Source of the DNA: Maribacter huludaoensis
GTDB lineage: Bacteria > Bacteroidota > Bacteroidia > Flavobacteriales > Flavobacteriaceae
Direction of reading: 5' to 3'
Assembly (NCBI RefSeq): GCF_029350945.1
Contig: NZ_JARKMS010000004.1
Location: forward strand, 124,001 to 188,000
DNA length: 64,000 nt
A program made the translations under genes and the position numbers. The notes below the pieces were generated by a model. The model ran no database searches. It worked only from the letters and a program-made list of their open reading frames with translations, and was not told the origin of the DNA. Shown here piece after piece: positions 18,037 to 26,310 of the stretch (the first letter of the stretch is position 1; the number at the start of each line of letters is the position of its first letter).

Positions 18037-19410
18037 ATGAAGAAAACGGTTGTCATAAATGTAGTTGGGTTAACAAAACGATTGATAGGTGAACATACAC
18101 CGTTTATAAAATCATTTTTAGAGAGAGGGCAGGCATCATACATAGAGCCTGTGCTACCTGCCGTTACATGTGCTGTACAATCTACCTATGTAACCGGTAA
18201 ATGGCCATCTGAACATGGTATAGTTGGTAATGGTTGGTATTTTAAAGATGAGTGTGAAGTAAAGTTTTGGAGACAGTCTAACAAACTGGTAGAACAACCA
18301 AAAATATGGGACGATCTCAAAGAAAAATACCCCAATTTTACCTGTGCCAACCATTTTTGGTGGTACAATATGTATAGCAACGTTGATTTTAGTATTACGC
18401 CAAGACCTAATTATTTGGCAGATGGTAGAAAAATTCCAGATGTATATTCTTATCCTGCTGAATTAAGGGACGAAATGCAAAGTACTTTAGGAACATTTCC
18501 GCTCTTTGAATTCTGGGGGCCAAAAACTACCATCAACTCATCTAAATGGATCGCAAATGCAGCTTTGTTGACGGATAAGAAACATAATCCTAATCTAACA
18601 TTGATTTATTTACCCCATTTAGATTACAACTTACAACGTTATGGTCTTGATTTTAAAATAATTTCTAAGGATTTAAATGAAATAGATGCTGTGGTAAAAC
18701 AATTGGTACAACATTATGAGTCTTTGGACACCAGGGTGATACTTCTTTCCGAGTATGGAATTACAAATGTAAACAAGCCAATTCATCTCAATAGAATTTT
18801 AAGAAAAGAAGGATATATAGCCATACGTGAAGAGCGTGGACTGGAGCTTTTAGATGCCGGAGCAAGTGATGCTTTTGCTGTTGCAGATCATCAAATTGCC
18901 CATGTGTATTGCAAAAATGAAAAAGATATTGGTAAGATAGCTGCATTGATAAAAGCAGTTGAAGGTGTGGAGAAAGTTTTATATGGAGATGATTTAAAAG
19001 ACTACCACATTGATCACGACCGCTGTGGTGATATTGTAGTAGTAGCTGATAAAGATTCTTGGTTCACATATTACTTCTGGTTAGATGATGCCAAGGCACC
19101 TGATTATGCCAGAATGGTGGATATTCATAAAAAACCAGGTTATGATCCAGTTGAAATGATGACTGATCCAAAAGATAAATTGGTTATGGCAAAAGTTGCC
19201 GGAAAGCTCATAAAGAAAAAATTGGGTTTTAGAACAGTGATGGATATTATACCAATTGATGCCAGTTTAATAAAGGGTTCTCACGGTCGTTTGACTGAAG
19301 ATCAAGAAGATTTTCCAATCTTTATAAGCAATTATGTAACTGGTGATAACGATCAGAGAATTAGTGCAGTACAAGTGCGTGATCTTATTGAAGATCACTT
19401 ATTAAACTAA
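18037..19410 (+). CDS. eboF: EboF, alkaline-phosphatase-fold protein with altered metal site
   Basis: This 457-residue protein has the nucleotide pyrophosphatase/phosphodiesterase-like fold. The nucleophile Thr is in PAVTCAVQSTYVTGKWP, followed by SEHGIVGNGW, and a late metal His in GSHGRLTEDQ is kept. Other expected ligands are changed: the first DG is VG (NVVGLT), the DxxxH pair is DYNLQ, and SDHG reads SEYG. It may be a non-canonical or inactive family member, or the change may be general for EboF. It has no signal peptide. It is the last ebo gene and is followed after 6 bases by a TMEM220-like gene. Confidence 0.85.
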   Translation: MKKTVVINVVGLTKRLIGEHTPFIKSFLERGQASYIEPVLPAVTCAVQSTYVTGKWPSEHGIVGNGWYFKDECEVKFWRQSNKLVEQPKIWDDLKEKYPNFTCANHFWWYNMYSNVDFSITPRPNYLADGRKIPDVYSYPAELRDEMQSTLGTFPLFEFWGPKTTINSSKWIANAALLTDKKHNPNLTLIYLPHLDYNLQRYGLDFKIISKDLNEIDAVVKQLVQHYESLDTRVILLSEYGITNVNKPIHLNRILRKEGYIAIREERGLELLDAGASDAFAVADHQIAHVYCKNEKDIGKIAALIKAVEGVEKVLYGDDLKDYHIDHDRCGDIVVVADKDSWFTYYFWLDDAKAPDYARMVDIHKKPGYDPVEMMTDPKDKLVMAKVAGKLIKKKLGFRTVMDIIPIDASLIKGSHGRLTEDQEDFPIFISNYVTGDNDQRISAVQVRDLIEDHLLN

Positions 19411-19416
19411 ATTCAA

Positions 19417-19770
19417 ATGAATCTATTATTTAAGATATTAGGCTACGTTTTTGCATTGTTATTTACTGTGGGTGCAGTCTTGCAGTACAATGATCCAGAC
19501 TCTTTACATTGGATCGTTATTTACGGAACTGCCGCTGTGGTATCGTTATTATTTGCGTTAAATAAGATAGGATATATTGTGCCGTTAGTTTTAGGAGTAC
19601 TTGCGTTTATTGGTTTTGTATATCTATATCCTACAAATTTCCAAGGATTTGATTTAACTGATGGAGACATTGTTACTGTAGAATTGGGGAGAGAGGCTTT
19701 TGGACTTCTAATAATTTCAATAGTGCTATTGGTGTTTGCTTTTTTAAGCAAGAAAAGATTACAGGAATAA
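19417..19770 (+). CDS. TMEM220-like small membrane protein
   Basis: The 117-residue protein has four predicted membrane helices and a conserved LQYNDPDSLHWIVIYG segment characteristic of the transmembrane protein 220 family. Its function is unknown. It starts six bases after eboF, so it is probably the seventh gene of the ebo transcript. Its 3' end overlaps the end of the convergent dnaX gene by 12 bases. Confidence 0.82.
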   Translation: MNLLFKILGYVFALLFTVGAVLQYNDPDSLHWIVIYGTAAVVSLLFALNKIGYIVPLVLGVLAFIGFVYLYPTNFQGFDLTDGDIVTVELGREAFGLLIISIVLLVFAFLSKKRLQE

Positions 19771-21618
19771 ATCGAATTCCTGCCTCAATAAATCTATTAC
19801 CGGATTTTTTTCTCTTAACTTCTCGTATTTCTCTTCAGGTGTAAAAGCAAACTTTGTTGCGGTGGTTTCATTTACCTTAATGTCTAAATGAATGAAGTGG
19901 TTGTTCAGCTTAGCACGTAGATACTCCATTAATTCGAACTGTTCACGTTCTATTTCCTTTTTCATGGTGCTGTTAGGTAGCTCTAAATAAATAGCGAAAC
20001 CTTCTTTTAATTTTGGAACGTCTGAGTGTAGGTTAGATGCTAGAATTTTTTGACCTTTCTTATCAATGATTTCTATAAAGTTTGCCCAATGTTTACGTAG
20101 TTCTTCTTCTGTAAAATTCTCTTTAGGCAAATTATTTTCGTCAATAACGACCTCGATTTTATTGAGTTCGTGCTGTTTTTTAGCATTTAAGCTAGAAATT
20201 GAAAGGCCTGACACCCGTTTTGTAGGCCTATTGATAATAGGTTTTTTAGCATCGGTACTTATTTCTGCAGACGTTGAGGTCACAACCTTTTTTTCAGGAT
20301 CATAAGTTTTTACCGGTGCAACTTCTTTTTCAATATTTCCTACAGCAGATTTGAATTCAACCTGTGCATCGGTAGTTTCGTTTATAGAACTTGTTTTTTT
20401 AGGAATATCGGTTTGGGTTACGGCAGGTTGATTTCCGGTAACCGGTTTAACATCGGATTCTTTTTTTGATGTTCTTGGTACTTGATTGTAAAATGCCGAG
20501 GGAGCAATAAAATCAACAGTCTTATTGTTAAGGGCTACGGATTCAGGATTTTTTTTTTCTCCATCAAAATTGATAGAGGCAAGTTTCATAAGTGTAAGTT
20601 CAACAAGTAAGCGCTGATTTTTGCTTGTTTTATATTTTAGATCGCAGTCGTTTGAAATTTCCAATCCTTTAAGCAGGAAGGAGGGAGCGGTCTTTTTACT
20701 CTGGTCTCTATATAATTGTTGTGCAGCTTCGCCAACTTCCAATAAGTTGATGGTGTCAGGATGTTGGCAAACCATTAAATCCCTAAAATGGGAGGCAAGG
20801 CCAGATATAAAATGATGCCCGTCAAAACCAAGTGATAGGGTTTTGTTGAACAACAATAATAACCCTGGTATATTATGCTCTAATATTAAGTCTGTTGCCT
20901 CAAAATAAGTATCGTAGTCTAAGACATTTAAGTTTTCGGTTACCGCTTTACGCGTAAGTTCTGAACCGGAAAAACTTACTACCCTATCAAAAATGGACAA
21001 GGCATCTCGCATGGCACCATCAGCCTTTTGGGCTATGATATGTAGTGCATCATCTTCGGCATTGACACCTTGGCTTTCGGCAATATATTTTAAATACTCG
21101 GCAGCATCTTTGACCGTAATTCTTTTAAAATCAAAAATTTGACATCTAGAAAGAATAGTAGGTATTATTTTATGCTTTTCTGTTGTGGCCAAGATGAAAA
21201 TAGCATGCTTTGGTGGCTCTTCTAGGGTTTTTAGAAATGCATTAAAAGCAGATTGGGATAACATGTGTACCTCATCAATAATATATACTTTGTATTTACC
21301 AACTTGTGGCGGTATACGAACTTGATCGATAAGGTTACGAATGTCGTCTACCGAGTTGTTAGAAGCGGCATCAAGTTCAAAAATATTAAAGGCAAAATCT
21401 TCATTTTCCTTTTCGGTACCATCAGAATTTATCTGTTTTGCCAAAATACGGGCACAGGTAGTTTTACCCACACCTCTTGGTCCGCAGAATAATAAAGCTT
21501 GTGCCAAGTGATTTTGGTCTATTGCATTTTGTAAGGTATTGGTTATAGATTGCTGGCCCACAACATCTTTAAATGTTTGGGGTCTATACTTTCTGGCCGA
21601 TACAATAAATGGTTCCAA
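19759..21618 (-). CDS. dnaX: DNA polymerase III subunit gamma/tau
   Basis: The 619-residue clamp-loader ATPase has the Walker A motif GPRGVGKTTCAR, Walker B IIDEVHML, sensor 1 ATTEKHKI and the SRCQIFDFKRI segment (Arg finger SRC). Domain III follows, then a low-complexity linker (about 380-490) and a C-terminal tau-like region. The usual four-Cys zinc module between Walker A and the ELDAASNNSVDDIRNL segment is missing and replaced by an acidic stretch. The start is a TTG at 21618, since it gives the family N-terminus VSARKYRPQTF and no in-frame ATG does. It is divergent from rnpB. Confidence 0.96.
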   Translation of the reverse strand: MEPFIVSARKYRPQTFKDVVGQQSITNTLQNAIDQNHLAQALLFCGPRGVGKTTCARILAKQINSDGTEKENEDFAFNIFELDAASNNSVDDIRNLIDQVRIPPQVGKYKVYIIDEVHMLSQSAFNAFLKTLEEPPKHAIFILATTEKHKIIPTILSRCQIFDFKRITVKDAAEYLKYIAESQGVNAEDDALHIIAQKADGAMRDALSIFDRVVSFSGSELTRKAVTENLNVLDYDTYFEATDLILEHNIPGLLLLFNKTLSLGFDGHHFISGLASHFRDLMVCQHPDTINLLEVGEAAQQLYRDQSKKTAPSFLLKGLEISNDCDLKYKTSKNQRLLVELTLMKLASINFDGEKKNPESVALNNKTVDFIAPSAFYNQVPRTSKKESDVKPVTGNQPAVTQTDIPKKTSSINETTDAQVEFKSAVGNIEKEVAPVKTYDPEKKVVTSTSAEISTDAKKPIINRPTKRVSGLSISSLNAKKQHELNKIEVVIDENNLPKENFTEEELRKHWANFIEIIDKKGQKILASNLHSDVPKLKEGFAIYLELPNSTMKKEIEREQFELMEYLRAKLNNHFIHLDIKVNETTATKFAFTPEEKYEKLREKNPVIDLLRQEFDLFL

Positions 21619-21643
21619 AATGTTATCTCTGATTAAACTTATA

Positions 21644-21651
21644 CAAATATA
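21644..21651 (-). promoter_or_regulatory. Candidate -7 box of dnaX
   Basis: TATATTTG on the minus strand fits TAnnTTTG and lies 26 bases before the TTG start at 21618. It shares the 112-base gap with the divergent rnpB promoter. Confidence 0.4.
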
Positions 21652-21716
21652 AATATAGCCTTTAATTATAGCGAGAATTAAGAAAAGAGATCATCTATAG
21701 TTATCAACAATTGCCT

Positions 21717-21724
21717 TACATTTG
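21717..21724 (+). promoter_or_regulatory. -7 box of rnpB
   Basis: TACATTTG fits TAnnTTTG. It ends six bases before the first paired base of the RNase P RNA (21731), exactly where transcription should begin for that RNA. Confidence 0.55.
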
Positions 21725-21730
21725 CGCACA

Positions 21731-22030
21731 GCAGGCCACCTTATCGCTGCCAAGTAATTGGGAGAGGAAAGTCTGGACACCATAGTGCAGTATAGCGGGT
21801 AACGCCCGTCCGCAGAGATGTGAGGACAAGTGCAACAGAAAGCAAGTACAGTTAGGCTGTAGTGAAACCAGGTAAACTCTATACGGTGAAACGTCATGTA
21901 AATCGGTGTTTGAGGGCTGCACGCCCAAATCGAAGGGTAGGCGGTTAGAGCTTAGGGGTAACCCTTTGCCTAGATAAATGATAAGGAATTCTGATTTTTC
22001 AGAATACAGAATCCGGCTTATGGCCTGCTT
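21731..22030 (+). ncRNA. rnpB: RNase P RNA, class A
   Basis: This is the catalytic RNA that removes 5' leaders from tRNA precursors. The helix P1 is formed by GCAGGCC (21731-21737) and GGCCTGC (22022-22028). The conserved core is recognisable: GAGGAAAGTCTGGAC (CR I), ACAGAAAGCAAGTACAG, the GATAAATGATAAGGAATTC block (CR IV/V region) and ACAGAATCCGGCTTAT near the 3' end. Its length is about 300 nt. The two ~70-codon antisense reading frames here are shadows of the RNA. The ends are accurate to a few bases. Confidence 0.93.
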
Positions 22031-22064
22031 TTTTATTAAGATAGTAAATCTTTAATTTACCTAA

Positions 22065-22101
22065 TGTAAAAAACCTTGAGCATAGTCGACGGTTTTTTAC
22101 A
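22065..22101. terminator. Bidirectional terminator between rnpB and rsmD
   Basis: TGTAAAAAACC (22065-22075) and GGTTTTTTACA (22091-22101) form a perfect 11-bp stem with a 15-base loop. A/T runs on both sides allow use from either strand: rnpB (+) and rsmD (-) converge here. Confidence 0.6.
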
Positions 22102-22131
22102 CTTTAATAATTGGGTCTATGCTTTTAGAAT

Positions 22132-22668
22132 TTACTTTTCAAAAAAGCTAAAAACACTTCCGCCGTATTTTCTAGAATTTTTATAGTGGGGAAATTCGGC
22201 CAAACTAGTTCTGTTGGAATGTTCTATAATCAATACCCCATCTTCCAGAAGAAGGTCATTTTCAAAAACCAGTTGTGGCAGTTTTTCAAAATCGGCTAAT
22301 TCCATATCATAAAAAGGATCTGCAAATATAATATCGAATTTTTCGGTATTTCTTTGTAGAAAGGTAAATACATCACTCTTTAAAGTGCGAATATCCATAT
22401 CTAGCATTTCAACCGTTTTATCAATAAATTGTATGCATCCGGAGTGAGCATCAATAGCGAGTATATCATCAACGCCCCTAGAAGAGAATTCGTAACTTAT
22501 ATTACCGGTACCTGCAAAAAGATCAAGGACTTTAATGTCTGGAAAATAATAGCTATTATTTAAAATATTGAACAAGCTCTCTTTGGCCATATCTTTCGTG
22601 GGCCTAACAGGTAGTTTTTTAGGAGCCATTAGGTTACGTCCTTTATGTTTTCCAGATATGATGCGCAT
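22132..22668 (-). CDS. rsmD: 16S rRNA (guanine966-N2)-methyltransferase
   Basis: The 178-residue Rossmann-fold methyltransferase modifies G966 of 16S rRNA. MRIISGKHKGR at the start, VLDLFAGTGNISYEF (SAM site) and the target-base motif are visible. The motif reads DPFY where most RsmD proteins have DPPY/F; the aromatic residue is kept. The TAATG junction with DUF3822 (one shared base) couples translation. Confidence 0.93.
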   Translation of the reverse strand: MRIISGKHKGRNLMAPKKLPVRPTKDMAKESLFNILNNSYYFPDIKVLDLFAGTGNISYEFSSRGVDDILAIDAHSGCIQFIDKTVEMLDMDIRTLKSDVFTFLQRNTEKFDIIFADPFYDMELADFEKLPQLVFENDLLLEDGVLIIEHSNRTSLAEFPHYKNSRKYGGSVFSFFEK

Positions 22669-23504
22669 TATATAGTATTGATAAGGGTGAAATCTATGGA
22701 GCCTGATGAAGGTTCTCCAAGTTTTAATAGTTGGGCCGCCGATGGTTCAAAAATGCTTATATGTTGAATGTAATTATAGCAAAGTTGAAAAGTTTCGTCG
22801 TCTTCTTCAATATCCCCAAATAATTTTACAATTACGTTTTTAGGGTCTAGTTCCAATTGTTCAATTACAAAAAGTAAGTAATAGGCAAAGTCTTCTTTTG
22901 TCTGATATTTAAAACTATTGTACAATAGTAGTTTACGCTGGTTTAGAACCGTAATATCCAGTTGATCCTTATTCACATGTACAAAACACGTAATCTCTTG
23001 GTTTTGTGTTTGGTTGTTTAATAAAGATTGCAATAATACCGTGCCATTATGCATAAAATCAAACTCCCCAAAAAGATCATAGATATAGTTGTTAATGTTT
23101 ACATAGGGTACATATACATTAACTAGATCATGGTTTTCTACCTCGTCATAAGCTAAAACATCATTAGCCAATACCTTGGTGTTAAATTTTAGGTATTCAT
23201 TTAAATGATCTGTATTGAACAAAGATTTTGGGACCAGGCCAAAAAGGGTATTTCTATGAACGGCTACCACTTCATCAAACTGCATGTTTTCAATATCATG
23301 CCTTTGAAAAAGCTTTTCCAATTCATCTTTAGCGGTCATTGGATTTTTTTCTTCAGAAAAATCAATTCTGTCAGAAATCAACAATTTTTGCGAAACAGTG
23401 TCTGCTACACAAAAAGAAAGTCCATTCAAGCTAACCTGAATGGACAATTTTTTAAAACTTTTATCCGCTATGTTTAAGCTACTATTGTTTAACTTTTTTG
23501 TCAT
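22668..23504 (-). CDS. DUF3822 family protein
   Basis: This 278-residue protein has no signal peptide or membrane helix. Its pattern (SIQVSLNGLSFCV at the start, VPKSLFN.DHLNEYLKFNTKVLANDVLAYD, read as two segments, and NQRKLLLYNSF) matches DUF3822, which is common in Flavobacteria next to rsmD and has a fold like actin/ASKHA-type proteins. Its function is unknown. Its start lies inside the end of the upstream gene (23-base overlap) and its stop shares one base with rsmD, so all three are one transcript. Confidence 0.8.
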   Translation of the reverse strand: MTKKLNNSSLNIADKSFKKLSIQVSLNGLSFCVADTVSQKLLISDRIDFSEEKNPMTAKDELEKLFQRHDIENMQFDEVVAVHRNTLFGLVPKSLFNTDHLNEYLKFNTKVLANDVLAYDEVENHDLVNVYVPYVNINNYIYDLFGEFDFMHNGTVLLQSLLNNQTQNQEITCFVHVNKDQLDITVLNQRKLLLYNSFKYQTKEDFAYYLLFVIEQLELDPKNVIVKLFGDIEEDDETFQLCYNYIQHISIFEPSAAQLLKLGEPSSGSIDFTLINTI

Positions 23505-24132
23505 ATATGGAAGGCCAGTTACCGCTTGTACTAACTTCGTCTAAAGAACCTACGTAAATTGATGGTCCATTTACTTCTTCTACACTTAATGCAGCTTTTT
23601 CACGAGATAACAAATCTTTTGGCTGATCATAAAGAACAACATCTTTGTCCACTTTTGCTTCAAAAACAGGAGCTTTGTAGCCACTCTTTTCAACAAAACC
23701 AGCTTTCATCGTAAATTTTTCACCATTTGCTGCGGTAGGTACGTCCATTAAGGTTTTGTATCTGGTATCCGCTTTAAAAAGTGAATCTTTTACAGAAACT
23801 GTCCCTAAAGTATCAATGATCTTAACTTCTTTCAGCATATCTATACCGTAAGCTTTATCAAACTCCATAAAAGAAGAATCTCTTTGTTGTGTAATAACAT
23901 ATTTACCAGTGTCGATAAAACGAATAAGACTATTGAAGTCATTGGCGTATTTACCGTTTACGGTTTTATAAGCTTCTTGAGAGTTTTTAATATCTTTCAA
24001 TTTGGCAATAACCTGCGAATAACGCTCTATTTTTACTTCTTTAAATTTGATTGGTCCAGTAATGGAGTTGTAAATAAAGTATCCTAAAGCGATACATCCA
24101 ATCCAAAGTACAATTTGTATAATGGTCTTCAT
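23482..24132 (-). CDS. Membrane-anchored protein of unknown function
   Basis: I do not recognise this 216-residue family. It has one N-terminal membrane segment (about residues 5-23) and then a periplasmic or cytoplasmic soluble domain with a helix rich in Lys/Glu (KLKDIKNSQEAYKTVNGKYA), which recalls the N-terminal part of pilin-like proteins that follow a membrane helix, then VNGKYANDFNSLIRFIDTGKY. The resemblance to type II/IV pilin-like segments is only superficial: there is no prepilin cleavage motif. It is co-transcribed with DUF3822 and rsmD. Confidence 0.7.
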   Translation of the reverse strand: MKTIIQIVLWIGCIALGYFIYNSITGPIKFKEVKIERYSQVIAKLKDIKNSQEAYKTVNGKYANDFNSLIRFIDTGKYVITQQRDSSFMEFDKAYGIDMLKEVKIIDTLGTVSVKDSLFKADTRYKTLMDVPTAANGEKFTMKAGFVEKSGYKAPVFEAKVDKDVVLYDQPKDLLSREKAALSVEEVNGPSIYVGSLDEVSTSGNWPSIYDKKVKQ

Positions 24133-24218
24133 TTCGTATGTGTTATTTTTATTTAGTGGTCTTCACAAATCTACAATTTTTTTTTAATCGTAAAAGTTTT
24201 TAGGCTAAAAATCATCTT

Positions 24219-24226
24219 TATCTTTG
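24219..24226 (+). promoter_or_regulatory. Candidate -7 box of the RecD-like helicase gene
   Basis: TATCTTTG fits TAnnTTTG, with TTTT 18 bases upstream (24197-24200). It ends only 7 bases before the ATG at 24234, so the mRNA would be nearly leaderless. Confidence 0.4.
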
Positions 24227-24233
24227 AAGGCAC

Positions 24234-25667
24234 ATGAAACCAACAACACCCGCATCATTCTATAGTATACTAGAAAACAAATTTCCTCATACACCAACTG
24301 CCACACAATCAGTGGCTTTGCAAAAATTGGCGGAGTTTACCCTTTCAACGGTCAAAGATGAAGTTTTTTTATTAAAAGGTTACGCAGGTACTGGTAAAAC
24401 TACTTTAATAGGTACTTTGGTTAATAGTTTATGGAAGGTTCAAAAGAAAGCTGTGCTTATGGCACCAACTGGTAGAGCGGCAAAAGTGATGTCAAATTAT
24501 TCAAAAACACAGGCATTTACCATCCATAGAAAAATTTATTTTCCCAAGAAGCAGAGCGGTGGTGGGGTGCAGTTTGTTATGGCACCTAATAAGCATAGGG
24601 ACACTTTGTTCATTGTTGATGAGGCATCAATGATACCGGATACCGCGGCCGATTCTAAATTATTTGAAAACGGATCTTTATTAGATGATTTAATGATGTT
24701 CGTTTATTCTGGTCACAAATGTAAGTTGTTGTTAATAGGCGATACTGCACAATTACCTCCGGTGCATTTGGTATTGAGTCCGGCTCTGGACGGTGATAAA
24801 CTTTCTTTAAATTATAATAAAGAAGTGGTTCGTTTAGAATTAAATGAAGTAGTAAGGCAAGCTGGCGATTCAGGAATTCTGGCAAATGCTACCTTATTAA
24901 GGGAGCAGTTGCAAAGTGAATTTTTTGAAGACTTTAAATTTGATGTTGATCCGTTTACCGATATAGTAAGATTAATAGACGGTAATGAGATTCAAGAAGC
25001 CATTGATAGCTCGTATTCGGAAAACGGAAAAGAAGAAACTGCATTTATCGTCCGCTCCAATAAACGGGCAAATCTTTATAATCAAAATATTAGGGAACGA
25101 ATTTTATTTCTTGAAAACGATATTGCCGTAGGCGATTTTATGATGGTGGTCAAGAATAACTATTATTGGTTGAAACCAAGTTCCGAGGCTGGATTTATAG
25201 CGAACGGAGATATCATAGAGGTTCTTGAAATATATGATATTAAGGAAATTTACACTTTTAAGTTTGCTGAGGTCAAGGTTAAAATGGTCGATTATCCGAA
25301 TATGGCACCATTTGAAACCGTTTTGTTACTTGATACTATTACGGCAGAATCGCCTTCATTGTCTTATGAAGATGGTAATAGGTTGTATCAAGAAGTAATG
25401 AAAGATTTTGCGCATGAAAGTTCTAAGTATAAGAAATTTTTGGGTGTAAAGAATAACAAATATTTTAATGGGTTACAGGTGAAATTCTCTTATGCCATAA
25501 CCTGTCATAAATCTCAAGGAGGGCAGTGGAATACCGTTTTTGTGGAACAGCCATATTTGCCCAATGGTATAGATAAAGAATATCTGCGTTGGTTGTATAC
25601 CGCGGTGACCAGGGCCAAGAGCAAGTTGTATCTTATTGGTTTTAAGGACGATTTTTTTCTTGATTAA
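24234..25667 (+). CDS. RecD-like ATP-dependent DNA helicase
   Basis: The 477-residue superfamily 1 helicase has Walker A GYAGTGKTTLIGTL, a Walker B-type FIVDEASM, a motif III-like LLIGDTAQLPPV and the C-terminal UvrD_C_2 segment SYAITCHKSQGGQWNTVFVE with VTRAKSKLYLIG. It is like the short RecD2-type helicases found in Bacteroidota, which lack the N-terminal RecD2 domain. It may act in DNA repair or replication. It is divergent from the rsmD group and followed by a DUF4126 gene after 62 bases. Confidence 0.9.
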   Translation: MKPTTPASFYSILENKFPHTPTATQSVALQKLAEFTLSTVKDEVFLLKGYAGTGKTTLIGTLVNSLWKVQKKAVLMAPTGRAAKVMSNYSKTQAFTIHRKIYFPKKQSGGGVQFVMAPNKHRDTLFIVDEASMIPDTAADSKLFENGSLLDDLMMFVYSGHKCKLLLIGDTAQLPPVHLVLSPALDGDKLSLNYNKEVVRLELNEVVRQAGDSGILANATLLREQLQSEFFEDFKFDVDPFTDIVRLIDGNEIQEAIDSSYSENGKEETAFIVRSNKRANLYNQNIRERILFLENDIAVGDFMMVVKNNYYWLKPSSEAGFIANGDIIEVLEIYDIKEIYTFKFAEVKVKMVDYPNMAPFETVLLLDTITAESPSLSYEDGNRLYQEVMKDFAHESSKYKKFLGVKNNKYFNGLQVKFSYAITCHKSQGGQWNTVFVEQPYLPNGIDKEYLRWLYTAVTRAKSKLYLIGFKDDFFLD

Positions 25668-25729
25668 GAAAAGGTTATTTTAGTGATTATTGAAGCAGTA
25701 AAAAATGTTTAGCAAACGGTACATATAAT

Positions 25730-26299
25730 ATGACAACAGATACGGTATTAAGTATATTTTTAGGGGTAGGTCTAGCGGCATCTGTAGGTTTTAGGGTTTT
25801 TTTGCCATTGTTCGCTTTGAGCTTGGCTTCTTATTTTGGAGTATGGGAACTAAATGACAATTGGCAATGGATAGGAAGTTTTGTGGCCGTATTGACTTTG
25901 GGTGTAGCTACATTTTTAGAAATATTCGCCTATTTCATTCCTTGGTTCGATAATTTATTGGATAGTATTGCAGTGCCTTTGGCAGCAATTGCGGGTACAG
26001 CGGTAATGGTTTCAACGGTAGCGGATTTAGATCCGGTAATAACCTGGTCATTGGCCATTATAGCCGGTGGCGGTACTGCCACGGCCATAAAAGGAGCAGG
26101 TGCAACAGGTAGGTTGGCATCTACTGCCACAACAGGCGGTTTGGCAAATCCTGTGATTACTACGGTAGAGACAGGTACTGCTGCAGTGGTATCGGTCGCG
26201 TCAATATTTGCACCTATCTTAGCGGCAGTTTTGGTCATTATCATCTTAGTTGTCATTTTTAGGATATACAGAAGCTTACGACCAAAGGCAAAAACATAA
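25730..26299 (+). CDS. DUF4126 family membrane protein
   Basis: This 189-residue protein has four or five membrane helices with a Gly/Ala-rich core (GVGLAASVGFRVFLPLFALS, and KGAGATGRLASTATTGG between helices). The family has no known function. It lies 11 bases before kdsB and is probably in its transcript. Confidence 0.8.
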   Translation: MTTDTVLSIFLGVGLAASVGFRVFLPLFALSLASYFGVWELNDNWQWIGSFVAVLTLGVATFLEIFAYFIPWFDNLLDSIAVPLAAIAGTAVMVSTVADLDPVITWSLAIIAGGGTATAIKGAGATGRLASTATTGGLANPVITTVETGTAAVVSVASIFAPILAAVLVIIILVVIFRIYRSLRPKAKT

Positions 26300-26310
26300 A
26301 ATAAAAGTAG

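Noticed and set aside
21691-21928. Two ~70-codon minus-strand frames
   Set aside because: They lie on the strand opposite to the RNase P RNA and have no protein-like composition.
23884-24087. 67-codon frame opposite the unknown anchored protein
   Set aside because: Shadow frame; the opposite strand has a continuous gene with overlap to DUF3822.
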